From Psilocybe azurescens (lineage: Eukaryota; Basidiomycota; Agaricomycetes; Agaricales; Agrocybaceae): DNA of 34,262 bases. The stretch covers positions 1-34,262 of the forward strand of contig JAJIRX010000064.1 in NCBI GenBank assembly GCA_023853785.1, written 5' to 3'. A program made the position numbers and the translations under genes. Positions 1-10,696 of the stretch are shown one piece after another; position 1 is the stretch's first letter; each line of letters opens with the position of its first letter. Under the pieces are notes generated by a model that was not told where the DNA came from, did not search any database, and saw nothing but the letters and a program-made list of their open reading frames with translations.

Positions 1-3000
1 CTGACTGGCTGCGCTCTCATGATCATGTTGACAGGAATGTCGAAGGATATTCTTGGTTTGTTCTCCCCCTTCCCTCAGACTCCCGATCGAGAGAAGCCAA
101 AGGAAGGAGCTCGCATATGGTATGTGGTATAATTGCCGAAGTTGTTTTTTATTTTTATTTTTAGGAAGACTTTTCCTTGGGTCGGGGTTTACGTACGTGA
201 AGGGCTGCCAGTGGGGCCTTTTGTCCGGTGCCACTCTGTGGCGTGCTTTTTCGTTTTCTGTTTCTTGTTTTGTTTTCCTTTTTTGGTGGTGGCGGCTTTC
301 AACAGTTTTGATGATGAATGCAAGAAATGAACGTGATTTCACCGTTCTGGAAGTACTTGACCAAGTGCTGGGCCAACGATTTCTCTTTCCCCACACTTTG
401 CCAGCTGGATAACGGTATAGCTACCCCAGACTGTCAAAGACTCGGACCCATCCATCCATTCTATTCTATGCTACCCTGCGTTCCCGGGTACGCGAGATAA
501 CTAATGCAATAAGTAATTTCATTTTCTTCGGCTCTGTTCCATTTATTTTATGACAATTATACGTACAGATGTCGAGAACGTGAGTTGTGTGGGAGTAGCG
601 CATTTCGTGAGTAAACTTGCCAGTTGCTGCCACATCTATCCAAGATGCGCGATGATAGAGGGTGGTTTGAGTGACAAAGGTAATGTTAGACTCTTAAAAA
701 AGTTTGTATGACAAATGGCTTTGTCTCACCCTGTTTTTGCTTGGTTTCCGCAGGTCGCTCAGCAGAAAGCTCTCTGCTCCCTAGATCTATCTCTGTTGTC
801 TGTGATCTATCTCTTTTGGTTACAGCGAATGTATTTCAAACGCGAATACCTTCAGGATTCTTCTTTTGGACAACCAAGCTCGCGCGTCTCTGCGTACGCG
901 CTTCTATATCTCATTGCCACTCATTGCATCCTCGCGTTGGGATAGAGATGAGCGGGCTATTTGTCATTTTCGTCTTTCTAGAAAACGCGTACAGGTGCAT
1001 ACTGTAATACTGTAATACTGCCATACCGTGGCTAGCCACCCCATCGGCGCAGCACAGTGGTGGGTAGCGAATCTCTGGGTGCGACCTGCTCTGGAGAGTC
1101 AGTTGATCTCGCTTTGGAAACGCCTTCTCAGGCTCCAGATGATCAGACAATGAAGTCCTTCTTCTACCAGGGGACCTGATACGGAGCCGGAAGAACGGGG
1201 GTGTGGTGGAGAGGGTAGGGGCTGCTGCGCAGTGCCTTCCCAGGGAGCGAGGTGTCCATGTCAGTACCAAATCCACCCACCCACCCATGAGTTCTTTTGG
1301 CAATTCCTGTCCTGGGATGTTTTTAACCCACGCCTCCGTCACCCATGACTCCGGGCCTGTTTTGTCGCTGTGGACCCCCAAGATATCCAAGCCTCAGCTT
1401 AAAGCTGGAAGCGTCCTTCTATTTTCGCTGTGCTGTGTGAGCGCGTGTTTGGCTGTGACTGGGCCTGGGGAATTGCTTTTTCTTCTTCTGTGCGCTCAAG
1501 ATAGAACACAGTCGACCGCACTGGGCATTGGCGGGTGAAAAAGCTTGGTGATGAGATTAGAGTTATTTCTGTTATCCATGAAGGGACGACTACCCGTTCA
1601 GCCAACGGTTTGCTTATTTTTGCTCTTGCTCTTGGTCGACCTTTCTCGCTGACGGTGTGGGTCTAATAAAATAACTAGTCGTCGTATTATGTCTTCCGGG
1701 TACTCTAGAGCAATCCCGAGTGGCTGAAGCAGGGTATGATACATCGTATTGAACTTGATTTACTAGTCGTGGCTCGCATACTTCGCTCGCAATAGAGGAC
1801 GGCATTCCGAACGGGATCTTAATTCCGTTTGACGATCATGGGAGAGGAAGAAGAGGAAGAAGAACGGCAGACGATAATATCATTACTGGCGTGCATAACA
1901 TTGTTTTGGAGCGTGCGCCAGTGCACACAGCACTACTCATTTCCTGTAATTCATCTAATGAGACCATGCCGCAGTGCTCGACTACGTCGCTTGGTTCCTC
2001 CGCGTGTGCAGACGGGTCTGATGCTCCGGTGTTGCATATGTATAGAATGTTAGCACCAGATACTCGGAGCTATGAGAAAAGACTGTAGTCGGACATTCCG
2101 GACTCTTCATCCCTCTGACAGTGCTAGACCACCTGCTCTGTTGACCAGCTTATCGCAAGAGATTCGTCCTCGGGCTTGATATCCCTTGTCAATGATATAA
2201 TAGTAGACGATCTCTTCCCTCCATTTCGGACACTCAAGAATACCCATGGGCTTGATCTGTATACGTCGCAGGATCATGGACAGTACGTCTCATCAGTGGC
2301 TCCATTCTGGAAGTTCTGACTCTTTGGAGGCATCAGTCTATTTCTGGTTTCATTGTTTGCTACGCAGTCAAATGGATTTGATTGCTATGTATTAGTTGCC
2401 ACCGCCGCGTGTAACTTGTTGACATATCTCCTTCTCCTTGAGCTTCGCGAGGAAGCATGGTTGATAATGTTGTGCATAGCTGCTTGGTTCGTGCTCCCTG
2501 ATGTTCCTTCTTTTTCGCGCTCGCTCGATGTCGATGATACGATGTCGATTTTTATCCTGGACTTCCTTCTAGTTCCGCAGGATCGCCACTCAATAGCACA
2601 CTACGCCACGGTATACGCCCACATGACGCTGCGTGTGCTAAAGCAGGCTCGGAAGTTATTAACGCGAAATGAGCCTGGAGGAAGTCGCAATCAATCGCTA
2701 GGGAAGAATTCCTTTCTGAAAAGACATTGGACAAGTTTATTGACACCAAGGGACGACAAGCGATTTATGCTCAAGCTAATTACTCTATCTTCTTCCTTAG
2801 TGCAGAATTCGTAGCGTCAATCACTGGTGATACAGCTCTGTATCTGCATCGGCGCGCGTGCTTCTGGTCCTTCTCGACGATTGCTAGCTTCTTCTCTCCG
2901 TGATCAGATACTATCTCCTCGCTAGCCTTACTACCGCCGTCTGGGACCACTAGGTCCTATCTTACCTCGTACTCTACATTGTTTCTCCAAGGAGGTTTTG

Positions 3001-6000
3001 TTCTTACGACTTTGCAGTAATAGACCTAGTATGTGCCGATATATCGGGCTTTGCTCGATACAGCGCCTTGGATTCTATTTTCATAAACTATACACGGCAG
3101 TTAGAACCAGATATCTCCGTGAATGACCTATGGTGGCTTAAAGAAGCACCGGTTCAAATATGGAATGAGAGTTAACAATACAAGGGGTTTCCCAAGGCCG
3201 AGCCTGGACTTAATCAAAGCGAAGAACTAACTGCTATTGACAGACCCAATTCTAAGAACTGATTCAACAATCATCTCTCAGGACAACCTATGACGCCCTC
3301 GTAGGCATGAAGTGTGTAATATCGATGCTATTTGGCTTCGCTATAAATGCAACCCTGAGGGCCGTGAGCGTCTGGTACTTTCCGAGAGTACACTACGGAA
3401 TATGGGAGAAGGTACGTCCGAAAAATGTTCTCTTCTCCGGACGTCAGCCACGTCGCGTGCTTTCGCGATAGGTATGCATCCTTGGTGGGGTAAGAACTGG
3501 TACATAAACTGGAATTCCAATTTTATCACCGAGCCATCATCTGCCATCATCTACTGCTGCTAAAATTCATTAAGCAGCACTTGGCTGTGACAACTATTTG
3601 TAATTCGGCGCTTCTCACAGAATGCAGAAAGCGGACCTATTGACCGGCTTTATTGGCTCTCGGACTGCCGGTTGGTCGCTGAACACTTGACCATCCTAAA
3701 TTCAATTGTTCACGCAGTGAGTATTTATAAATTCGACTCAAGAGACTAACTGAGAGAGATAGACATATGACCCAGTGGCAAGTGGCTGTTTGGGGGTTAA
3801 CCATGTGTAGAGTTGGAGATCAATATGGATGAAATTATCTTATTTCGTAACACCAAATCTTTTTCACCCAATGTGGGATAAAATGTGGCGCTTTCTTGTC
3901 AACTGAAGTCTGGAGTCAGGGTCATCAAAATAGGTGATGGCCCTCAGATGGGCAGCGAGGAACAATGTCGAGATCCAATATACCTCCTGGGTAGGATCGT
4001 CTGTGGTCACCTGTGATGTTTCGACGGCATGGCATATGAAGCATGGCATTGAAAATAACTTGAAGGCTATCGAGGGCTATCGCTGCTGAAGCGTCCGGTA
4101 ACAATTTGGTTTTTACGGCGGGCCCTTGTATGTGTGCCTCGACGGAGTTTGGATATCGGACGTCGACTGCCACTCACCGTAGTCTTAAATTACTTATACG
4201 CACAAGAGCAGCCCTAGAATGACTTAGATGTAAGACAAATTGAACGGGTACAAATCTCGAACGTGCCTAGATTGCTCATTTCAGAATTACCCGTTCAACG
4301 ACAGATTAGGGACCTTCCACGCTTGTTTCTTGATTCACGCCGTCGGGAACAGATGTCCGGATTAACCGTTTCGGCTCTCGCCTACTCCGTTACATAGCGT
4401 CTACAATTGCCCATATACGGACTTTGAGCAAGAAAGATTTGTGAGTAGAGATGCAGAGCACGAGGGCAAGAACCGTGCAGGACACAGAAATCACAATTAC
4501 CTACGTCTTTCAATAAACATATCTCAGACTCATTTCTTCTAGTAAAGCAATCTCACATGTCTTGTCAATGGCATTGAAGTGTCTTTGTGTACCGACGATA
4601 TCGTGTGGATGCAATAAGGGCTTATCGGCCGCCTTTTCCGTTATTACATTCGGCCGTTCCCCATGTCTCTATCTCGTCCTATCTCTTCAAAACGATTGCG
4701 AAACCGTCTATTCTGTTGGCGGACAAATGATAATTGCTTGCCTCCGTTTCCCCGCTTTTGCCTTGTATAGTGATGGTCAATTGCCGAGAATCGGTTTGTG
4801 TGCGGCGACGAAGATCTGAGATAGATTTTCGATGTTAGGCCGAGACTGGCAAGGTCCGGTGCTGTATGCCCCAAACGGGGCAGTTTACACCTGGAACAAA
4901 CAAATGCAAGCTAGATCAATATCAAAATATTTATTTCTATGAAGAGGTAATTTGTTTATTCGCCTTGTCAGTACTACGGTTACTTTGTTATACGAATTAG
5001 AGTTTTTGGCACAAGCATCCCAAGGTTAGAGCTCCAAGCAATTATGCCACAAGATACGAAGAATGGACGCCTACTTACCGTTCTTTCCGAGGGTCGGACG
5101 TGCCTGTGGAGGGCCGAGAAGTTTGAACGCAAAAATGCGCAGACAATGTTTACCGTTCCTGTGTACATAATACCTTTGCTACGCGGAACCGAATTTGCTT
5201 GTCCATCGCCCTGTTCAGATTCAAATAAAATGCATATAAAAGTCGTAGTTGCAAACTACCATTGCACAGCTTTGCTGTTCGCACTTCGGATCCTTCGATT
5301 TTGTCGGCGATCGCCTTGGGCATCGTCCACTTGCCTCCGATCCAGTTCATTCGACATTCGTATGGCAATGTCTACATGGGGGACATCCATACTGCTCTTC
5401 GGCGATAGCTCAAAAAACTTGCAAGCGTAGTCGAGCTCTCACCTTGACATTGTTATTTTTTCTCATGGATCCCAGTCATTTGTCCGAGATCAACAAGTTT
5501 TGCCGCATCCCTGGAAGAATCGCTTAAAAATTTCTTTAGCTGAGAGCTCCGAGAATAAATCGATTGGCTACAGAGTAATATCTAACGGCATGAACGTGAG
5601 CAACGCGAAATAATACGGGTAGTAAAAGTTATGGCGCTATTAAAAGCGTACGAAGTGAGTGAATGTTGAGGGAGATGAATAAAGTTCTGCGTGTTGGAAA
5701 TGAGGTCCTTTCTCCGTAGTTCTTGGTCCTAGTGAAGTATCGAAGTGAAGGTGTCACTCGCCCATTGGGACCGTACGTTCCAATTAAGGCACTATTCAGC
5801 CAGTCCAAACCAGTGGAGAGAGGTTTGTAATACGATCCCCATTTCACACTGGATTGTCGAAGGAAAAAGTTGCAAGATATGGATTGAGGCATCAATCGAG
5901 ATGTACTATCTTGCTACCAAACTGAGACCTGCAACATCGCCGTTTGACAAATATAGGTTCGGCATTGTTATATATGCTGAACAAGTAGCTAATACATCGG

Positions 6001-6215
6001 TGGTAGAAGTCTGCGGAGTAGAAACGAGTATTTTGAGCATTGCGTGGAACGTAGAGATAGAAGATAACACTCACAACTAGGGATTTTAATCACACAGTGA
6101 GATGTAATGCGAGAGCATGGGGAATACAGGAAAGACAAGACGAATGCGGTTAAATAGATGATAGCGTAACAAGCAAGTAAGACACGAATCCATGGACAAT
6201 GCGAGGGAATTGCGG
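1..6215. other. Long stretch without a supportable gene
   Basis: I read both strands and find no recognisable domain, no RNA gene and no transposon ends. Open frames here are short and do not join through plausible introns into anything familiar. Small visible features are a CT/GT-rich stretch around 130-300, an 8-bp tandem repeat (ACTGTAAT) near 1000-1020, and a GAA/GAG-rich purine run at about 1839-1866. The part at 2350-3420 (+) has somewhat protein-like fragments with hydrophobic stretches and splice-donor-like sites, but I cannot assign it. It could hold a decayed gene or a fast-evolving one. The last 100 bases or so are likely the 3' flank of the centrin gene. Confidence 0.45.
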
Positions 6216-6934
6216 CTACGCATCGTCCGTCATGATGGCAAAGAACTCTTGTTCGCTGATCTCTCCGTCCTGATCAAGATCGAACTCGTCAATCATAGCT
6301 TTTCTGTTTAGAAAGGTCAGTATGCCATACTCGTGTCAGGAGTTGAATCAGGAGGTCAACGCACAGTTCGTCATCCTCTAGTCGATCTCCAATCTCCTTG
6401 GCTACACGCCTGAGATTTCTCAAACTAATCTTTCCTGTTCCATCGTCGTCAAATAGTTTGAAGGCTCGACGAATCTCCTCCATGGGGTCACGTTCCAATA
6501 TCCGCTCGCTCACTATAATTTACATATTGTGAGCCGAAGTCTTGAGCAAAAGCGTGGAAAATGAGGACATAGGTCATCTGTATAAGTGATCTTGTGCGTT
6601 CCCGTGGCTCGGGCGCGTCATTCGTGACAGAGAGCCTCCAATTCCACGCCTTTGTAATGCCTTGTTTACTCACTGATTTTGGCAAAATCTTGAAAGTCCA
6701 TTAGACCCGAGTTCTCCTTGTCATGGTCGCGCAGAAGTTTCAGCACTTCAGCCTTCTTCAAATCGAAACCCAGTGCCCGCATCGCGACTTTCAATTCATG
6801 GTAGTCAACACATCCATCCTTGTCCGTGTCAAAGAGTTCAAATGCCTCTTTAATCTCTTGTTTCTGTTCATCTGTAAGTTCTGGACGAGTATGGGTGCGT
6901 CTTTGGCCTTTTGAGCAGCAGAGGATGTATACAT
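6216..6934 (-). CDS. CDC31: Centrin / Cdc31-type EF-hand protein
   Basis: Calmodulin-like calcium-binding protein of the spindle pole body or centrosome; Cdc31 proteins also serve in the mRNA-export TREX-2 and XPC repair complexes (family knowledge). Three exons: 6934-6674, 6512-6365 and 6303-6216, with introns of 161 and 61 bp. The product is about 165 aa, the usual centrin length. Four EF-hands follow the diagnostic [18 protein letters not shown] start. EF1 ([12 protein letters not shown]) and EF4 ([12 protein letters not shown]) are canonical. EF2 ([12 protein letters not shown]) and EF3 ([12 protein letters not shown]) are degenerate; EF3 has Asn at position 12. The end IMTDDA is typical. 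The ATG at 6934 is chosen because it gives a normal short basic N-terminus, but the frame needs one extra base in the GGG run at 6893-6895. An in-frame ATG at 6962 avoids this and gives an unusual N-terminus. Confidence 0.9.
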
Positions 6935-7849
6935 GATGGTAGTTTGTTGGTACAGTCGACAAACAGTGTTGAGAACATTCTGTGTGACAGGATCACGCAG
7001 GACAGAACGCGTCTAGCACGTGATTTGTCACTAAGTTTATTCCTGGGTCCGTCACTCTGCCTTCTTTCCTCAATTCACACTTGTGGTGAGGGCCGAGGCT
7101 TTGCCCGGCATTAACGAGTTCTTTTATTTTTTTATACCTGAATTTGCAATAAAATATATATCATAATAATTGTTATTATATCATTAATAATCATGATTCA
7201 TGATAATTTAATCACATGTCAGCCAGTTACTGGTTACTTGCAGCAAATTCACGTGACATTAGCAAGATTAAGTGGATTCATGTGAATTGTCAAATCTGTT
7301 AGCCTTAGAATCAAGCAAGACATCAAATTTATCTAAAGAGAACAAGTCAGATGATCAACTGAGGAGTTGAACAAGGGATAGTCATAGGTGCATCTGAAAA
7401 TCACAATTACTTTGGTGGGATATATTTTATGAATCTTACATCTTTACTAAAGATAAAAATTAATAAGTGAAAAGTAATTTTAAGAGGAATTAACAAAAGT
7501 GATGTAAATAATTGGTATGCATAAGAGAGAAAGAGTCAAACTCCAAAACACTGAGAGAACAAGATTTGAAGTGTACATAAATTTTATCAGATGGGCATAC
7601 AAAAAACTGTTGTGAATAATGAGGATCAAATTCTTTAGCAAGCTTAGTTTTTTTCTTCTTCTTCCTCAACTGATATATCCTTGTTCTAATACTGCTTCAA
7701 ATTCAAAAAAAATCTATATGTTTAATGTCTTCTACTGAGCAAGAGAATACTCAGACTACAGATAAGAGTTTCATTATGCAATAATCAGATTCTATTGAAT
7801 AGTAACTCATATTTTGCAGCATTCACTGCTTTTTTTGTCTCAATACACA

Positions 7850-9206
7850 CAGTGTTGTCATTGACCCAGTCAGACCCAGTCAGTCAATGGGTCAGTCAAA
7901 AAAAGGGGTCAAGGTAATATTTCAGGTCAGACCCAGTTAATAAAATTCATGTGGGATACTGTATGTGACTCTGAAGTTGGCCATTTCAAGTTGCACATAA
8001 AATAGCACCAGAGTGAGAGGCCCTGAGGTAAAAAAAAAAATTCCCAGCTGGTACAAATATGTCTCAAGGTATTCAATTTGAAGTTTTATAATTTTAGTCT
8101 ATTGAAAAAGTCCTCAGTGAATATTTTCATTCTGATGACCTAAATGATGCTCGACAGAGAACTTGGCCAGCCCCAATTTCAATTCAAATCTTGTTCAGTT
8201 CATTATGTTTTGAACTGATATCTTAAAATAGAACACTGACAATTTTGGTCTTGTAGAATAATATGCCTGTATCTCAGGTGATAAAGAACAGAAAAATCTG
8301 AAACTTGGTGATTCATATTAGCTTAATATTCTAATAATATTCTCTGACTTTTGTTAATTTTAACTTGGATTTGACTATGTTATTCTTTCTGACCTCTGTG
8401 TAGAGGAAATATGGTGTTTTTAGCAATACCTGCCTATAGCTCAAGCAAATTTACAAATAAAATTTGTGTTAGTGCTGTATACAAGACAGAATGGTCTACC
8501 CATAATTAACTGACCAGAATTTTGAAGCCCTATTAATTATCACCTCAAAATTGCCTAGTTGCAAGGTGTAGGTGAGATCTGTTGTTTGAGAATGAAGTGC
8601 TGGATGGTCAGATATTTTCAGACAAATTTTTAGTGATGGCAGGAATATTTCATAATTCCATGACTGAGCCATCATTGTCAGAGTGTTTATACCTAATTTT
8701 TTTGGTGAGGGGATTGGTGATTCTGGCTCTGGGTGGATGGCTATTTTGGGGTGTCACTTTCGAACAAGGAAACAGTGACATATATATGATGAAACTAAGG
8801 CAGTCCTTGCCTCATAACCATAATTCAAGCCACAATTTCAATTTTATTCTTAGCCAAAGCTATAGAGCTAATAAAATGCTATCTAACGATACCAGGTTCA
8901 ATGAATTTTATCCACTACATGATACTCCAGGAAATAATTGGCCAACTTCCCAGGTTGCCCAAGTTCAGGGTTGGGTATAGTACCGGCTATGGGTTACCGA
9001 AGCAAGGAACAATAAGAATGAGTAAATTAATAATCAAGAGTCTGTGGTACCAACTGAATACACGTAGGCTAAAAGTTGCATTTAGACTAAGAATGATCTA
9101 ATCAAAATATAGTGGTGGCATGATTTCAACCCCTTGACCTTTATTGACCTGACCAATTGACTTGACCCAAATTATTGACCAAGTCAATCAGGTCAAGACA
9201 ACACTG
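7850..9206. mobile_element. Non-autonomous hAT-type DNA transposon, 1357 bp
   Basis: The ends are CAGTGTTGTC at 7850-7859 and its exact complement GACAACACTG at 9197-9206. The similarity continues inward as ATTGACC against TTGACC with a one-base gap. The 8 bases outside each end are identical, AATACACA at 7842-7849 and at 9207-9214: a perfect 8-bp target-site duplication. CA-starting short inverted repeats plus an 8-bp duplication are the hallmark of the hAT superfamily. The subterminal regions are packed with TGACC/GGTCA-type short repeats (7860-7935 and 9130-9196), the usual arrangement of transposase-binding sites. The only open frame over 100 codons (8582-8980) has no transposase features, so the copy must depend on an enzyme elsewhere. 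Confidence 0.88.
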
Positions 9207-9430
9207 AATACACAGAGAATGTCAAACCACTTGGAACTTTGGCAGGTCAGTCAGGTTCTCTTAATGTATTCCCATCATACTCACAGACAGATGATGTACC
9301 CTCACACACCACAAGCTCTGCTGACACCATCACCATCTCTCATCTTCCTGTGATTGTAGTCTCCATTGCCACAGCAGCTGTCAACTCACAAAAGTATCAG
9401 GCAGATTATTGATTGGATTTGTCATTGGTA

Positions 9431-9843
9431 GGGAACTGCACAGGTTACCCATAGATTTTCATGGGTTTTTATGTAATTAGCTTGTAGAGACAAATTTTAC
9501 CTTTTTTTAAAAAAATTTTTGTGCAAATCGGTGCGGAATCGAGTGAGCTACACTCCTACCAAGTTTGAGCCAAAAGTAACGCAAACTGATGCCATGACAT
9601 CACGATATCTGAGCTGCGATCACCTAATTTGGCGAATTTCCAAATTTGGCATACCCGCCATCAATGTTGAGCTCATTGCATGACTAGCACTGGACCTAAG
9701 TGCCCCAAACTTGCAGAGAGCATAACTTTGTGAGTTCTCAACCGATTTGCATGAAATAAATTGTAAAAATTGGATAAAATTTGTGTCTATTTGATTAATA
9801 TTAAAAACCCGTCATTTACTCGCGCGTAACCCGTGCAGTTCCC
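9431..9843. mobile_element. MITE, 413 bp, TA target-site duplication
   Basis: Terminal inverted repeats start with GGGAACTGCAC at 9431 and end with GTGCAGTTCCC at 9843. They continue imperfectly for about 40 bp: CAC(A/G)GGTTAC near the tip, then GGGTTTTT further in. TA flanks both ends (9429-9430 and 9844-9845). A second, inner inverted pair lies at 9521-9532 (GTGCAAATCGGT) and 9741-9752 (ACCGATTTGCAT). There is no coding capacity. A TA duplication suggests mobilisation by a Tc1/mariner-like or related enzyme, but the superfamily cannot be fixed from the ends alone. Confidence 0.82.
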
Positions 9844-10252
9844 TAACTACTAAACTACAGTAAAGCTGAAAAGCTAAGCATATACACTATGTAAGACTAC
9901 ATACCAACACAATTAACAACAAACCAAAAGAAAGATCATGCAGAAAAACAAGTAAACATACCCCAAGGACAATGGGGAGGCAGCAATGATATGGAAAGGA
10001 AAGAGAAGGAAAGAAAGGGATTTTCCCACAGGCATTGCTATAGCCCCGTGCCGCAAAAGAAACACGGAAGTAACCGAGCGAACAAAGTGCGAATATCACG
10101 TGCAAAGTGTGACCAAAAGGGTGAGCTAATAATTATGATGACATGTTTTAAATTACGAATTCACGTGGTTACGTTACAAGGTCACATCACGTTGTTGAAG
10201 ATCACGTTGGCGATCACAGTAGTTGTGACGCCGTTGAATCCTGAGTTAAAGA

Positions 10253-10281
10253 ACGAGTCTTTACTTACGTAAAGAACTCGT
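10253..10281. repeat. Hairpin-forming near-palindrome at the element end
   Basis: ACGAGTCTTTAC and GTAAAGAACTCGT are complementary with one bulged base around a TTAC loop. This gives the right end of the AT-rich block a strong hairpin. The left end at 7115 has only one arm of it. Confidence 0.6.
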
Positions 10282-10283
10282 AA

Positions 10284-10696
10284 CAGTACTGGTGAAGATA
10301 TGAAGATGCCATGAGTCTGTTATCAATCTGATCACTGAATCTTCTCCTAAATTCTCTTTTTGAATATCAATTATCACCTCTCGGATACCTGCTTTTGTGA
10401 TACCTTCAATACTCTTCCAGCCTTCAATAGTTTAATTGTGGGAGTGTAACCTAAATTCTCGATGCCAGAATTATCCTCAAATAAGGTTCGTATTTCCTAT
10501 TTACGATGAAAACGCGCCTGAATAATCCCCGCGAAGAGTGGTAGAGATATATCTCATGGAACAATTGATGTCGAGTCATCAGATAGTGAATTGGGTTGGT
10601 CTTTGAGTCGGGCACTTAAGACCTATGGCCTAACTGATTGTTCACCTAGACGAGCACCGGGAAACTTCACCTGAACGAAGGGAAGGAAAGACCCCA
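10284..10696. other. Upstream region of the RdRP gene
   Basis: About 410 bp between the right edge of the AT-rich block and the RdRP start codon. GC content returns to the genomic level at this boundary. I see no gene and no clear TATA element. The promoter of the RdRP gene should lie here, within or just downstream of the transposon edge. Confidence 0.5.

Larger units (their letters stand above)
7115..10280. mobile_element. Possible outer non-autonomous transposon, TAA-flanked
   Basis: The AT-rich block between centrin and the RdRP gene is bounded by the inverted sequence CGAGTTCTTT (7115-7124) and AAAGAACTCG (10271-10280). Each end is flanked directly by TAA (7112-7114 and 10281-10283), which would be a 3-bp target-site duplication. 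Three-base T(A/T)A duplications are characteristic of PIF/Harbinger elements (family knowledge). The inverted match is only 10 bp, so the call is tentative. No transposase is encoded. The block has much lower GC than the flanks and contains the hAT-type element and the MITE listed separately. TTCACGTG occurs near both ends (around 7249 and 10160). Confidence 0.4.

Noticed and set aside
911..1390. 159-codon frame on the minus strand
   Set aside because: Composition is low-quality and no domain, intron structure or neighbouring exon supports it.
7858..7935. Clustered GACCCAGTCA repeats as a CRISPR-like or satellite array
   Set aside because: Units are short, irregular and in both orientations, and sit exactly inside the hAT-type ends, so they are subterminal repeats of that element.
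8582..8980. 132-codon open frame inside the hAT-type element as a transposase
   Set aside because: It lacks the zinc-finger, RNase-H-like and hATC features, is AT-rich without conserved blocks, and is far too short; it is best read as chance.
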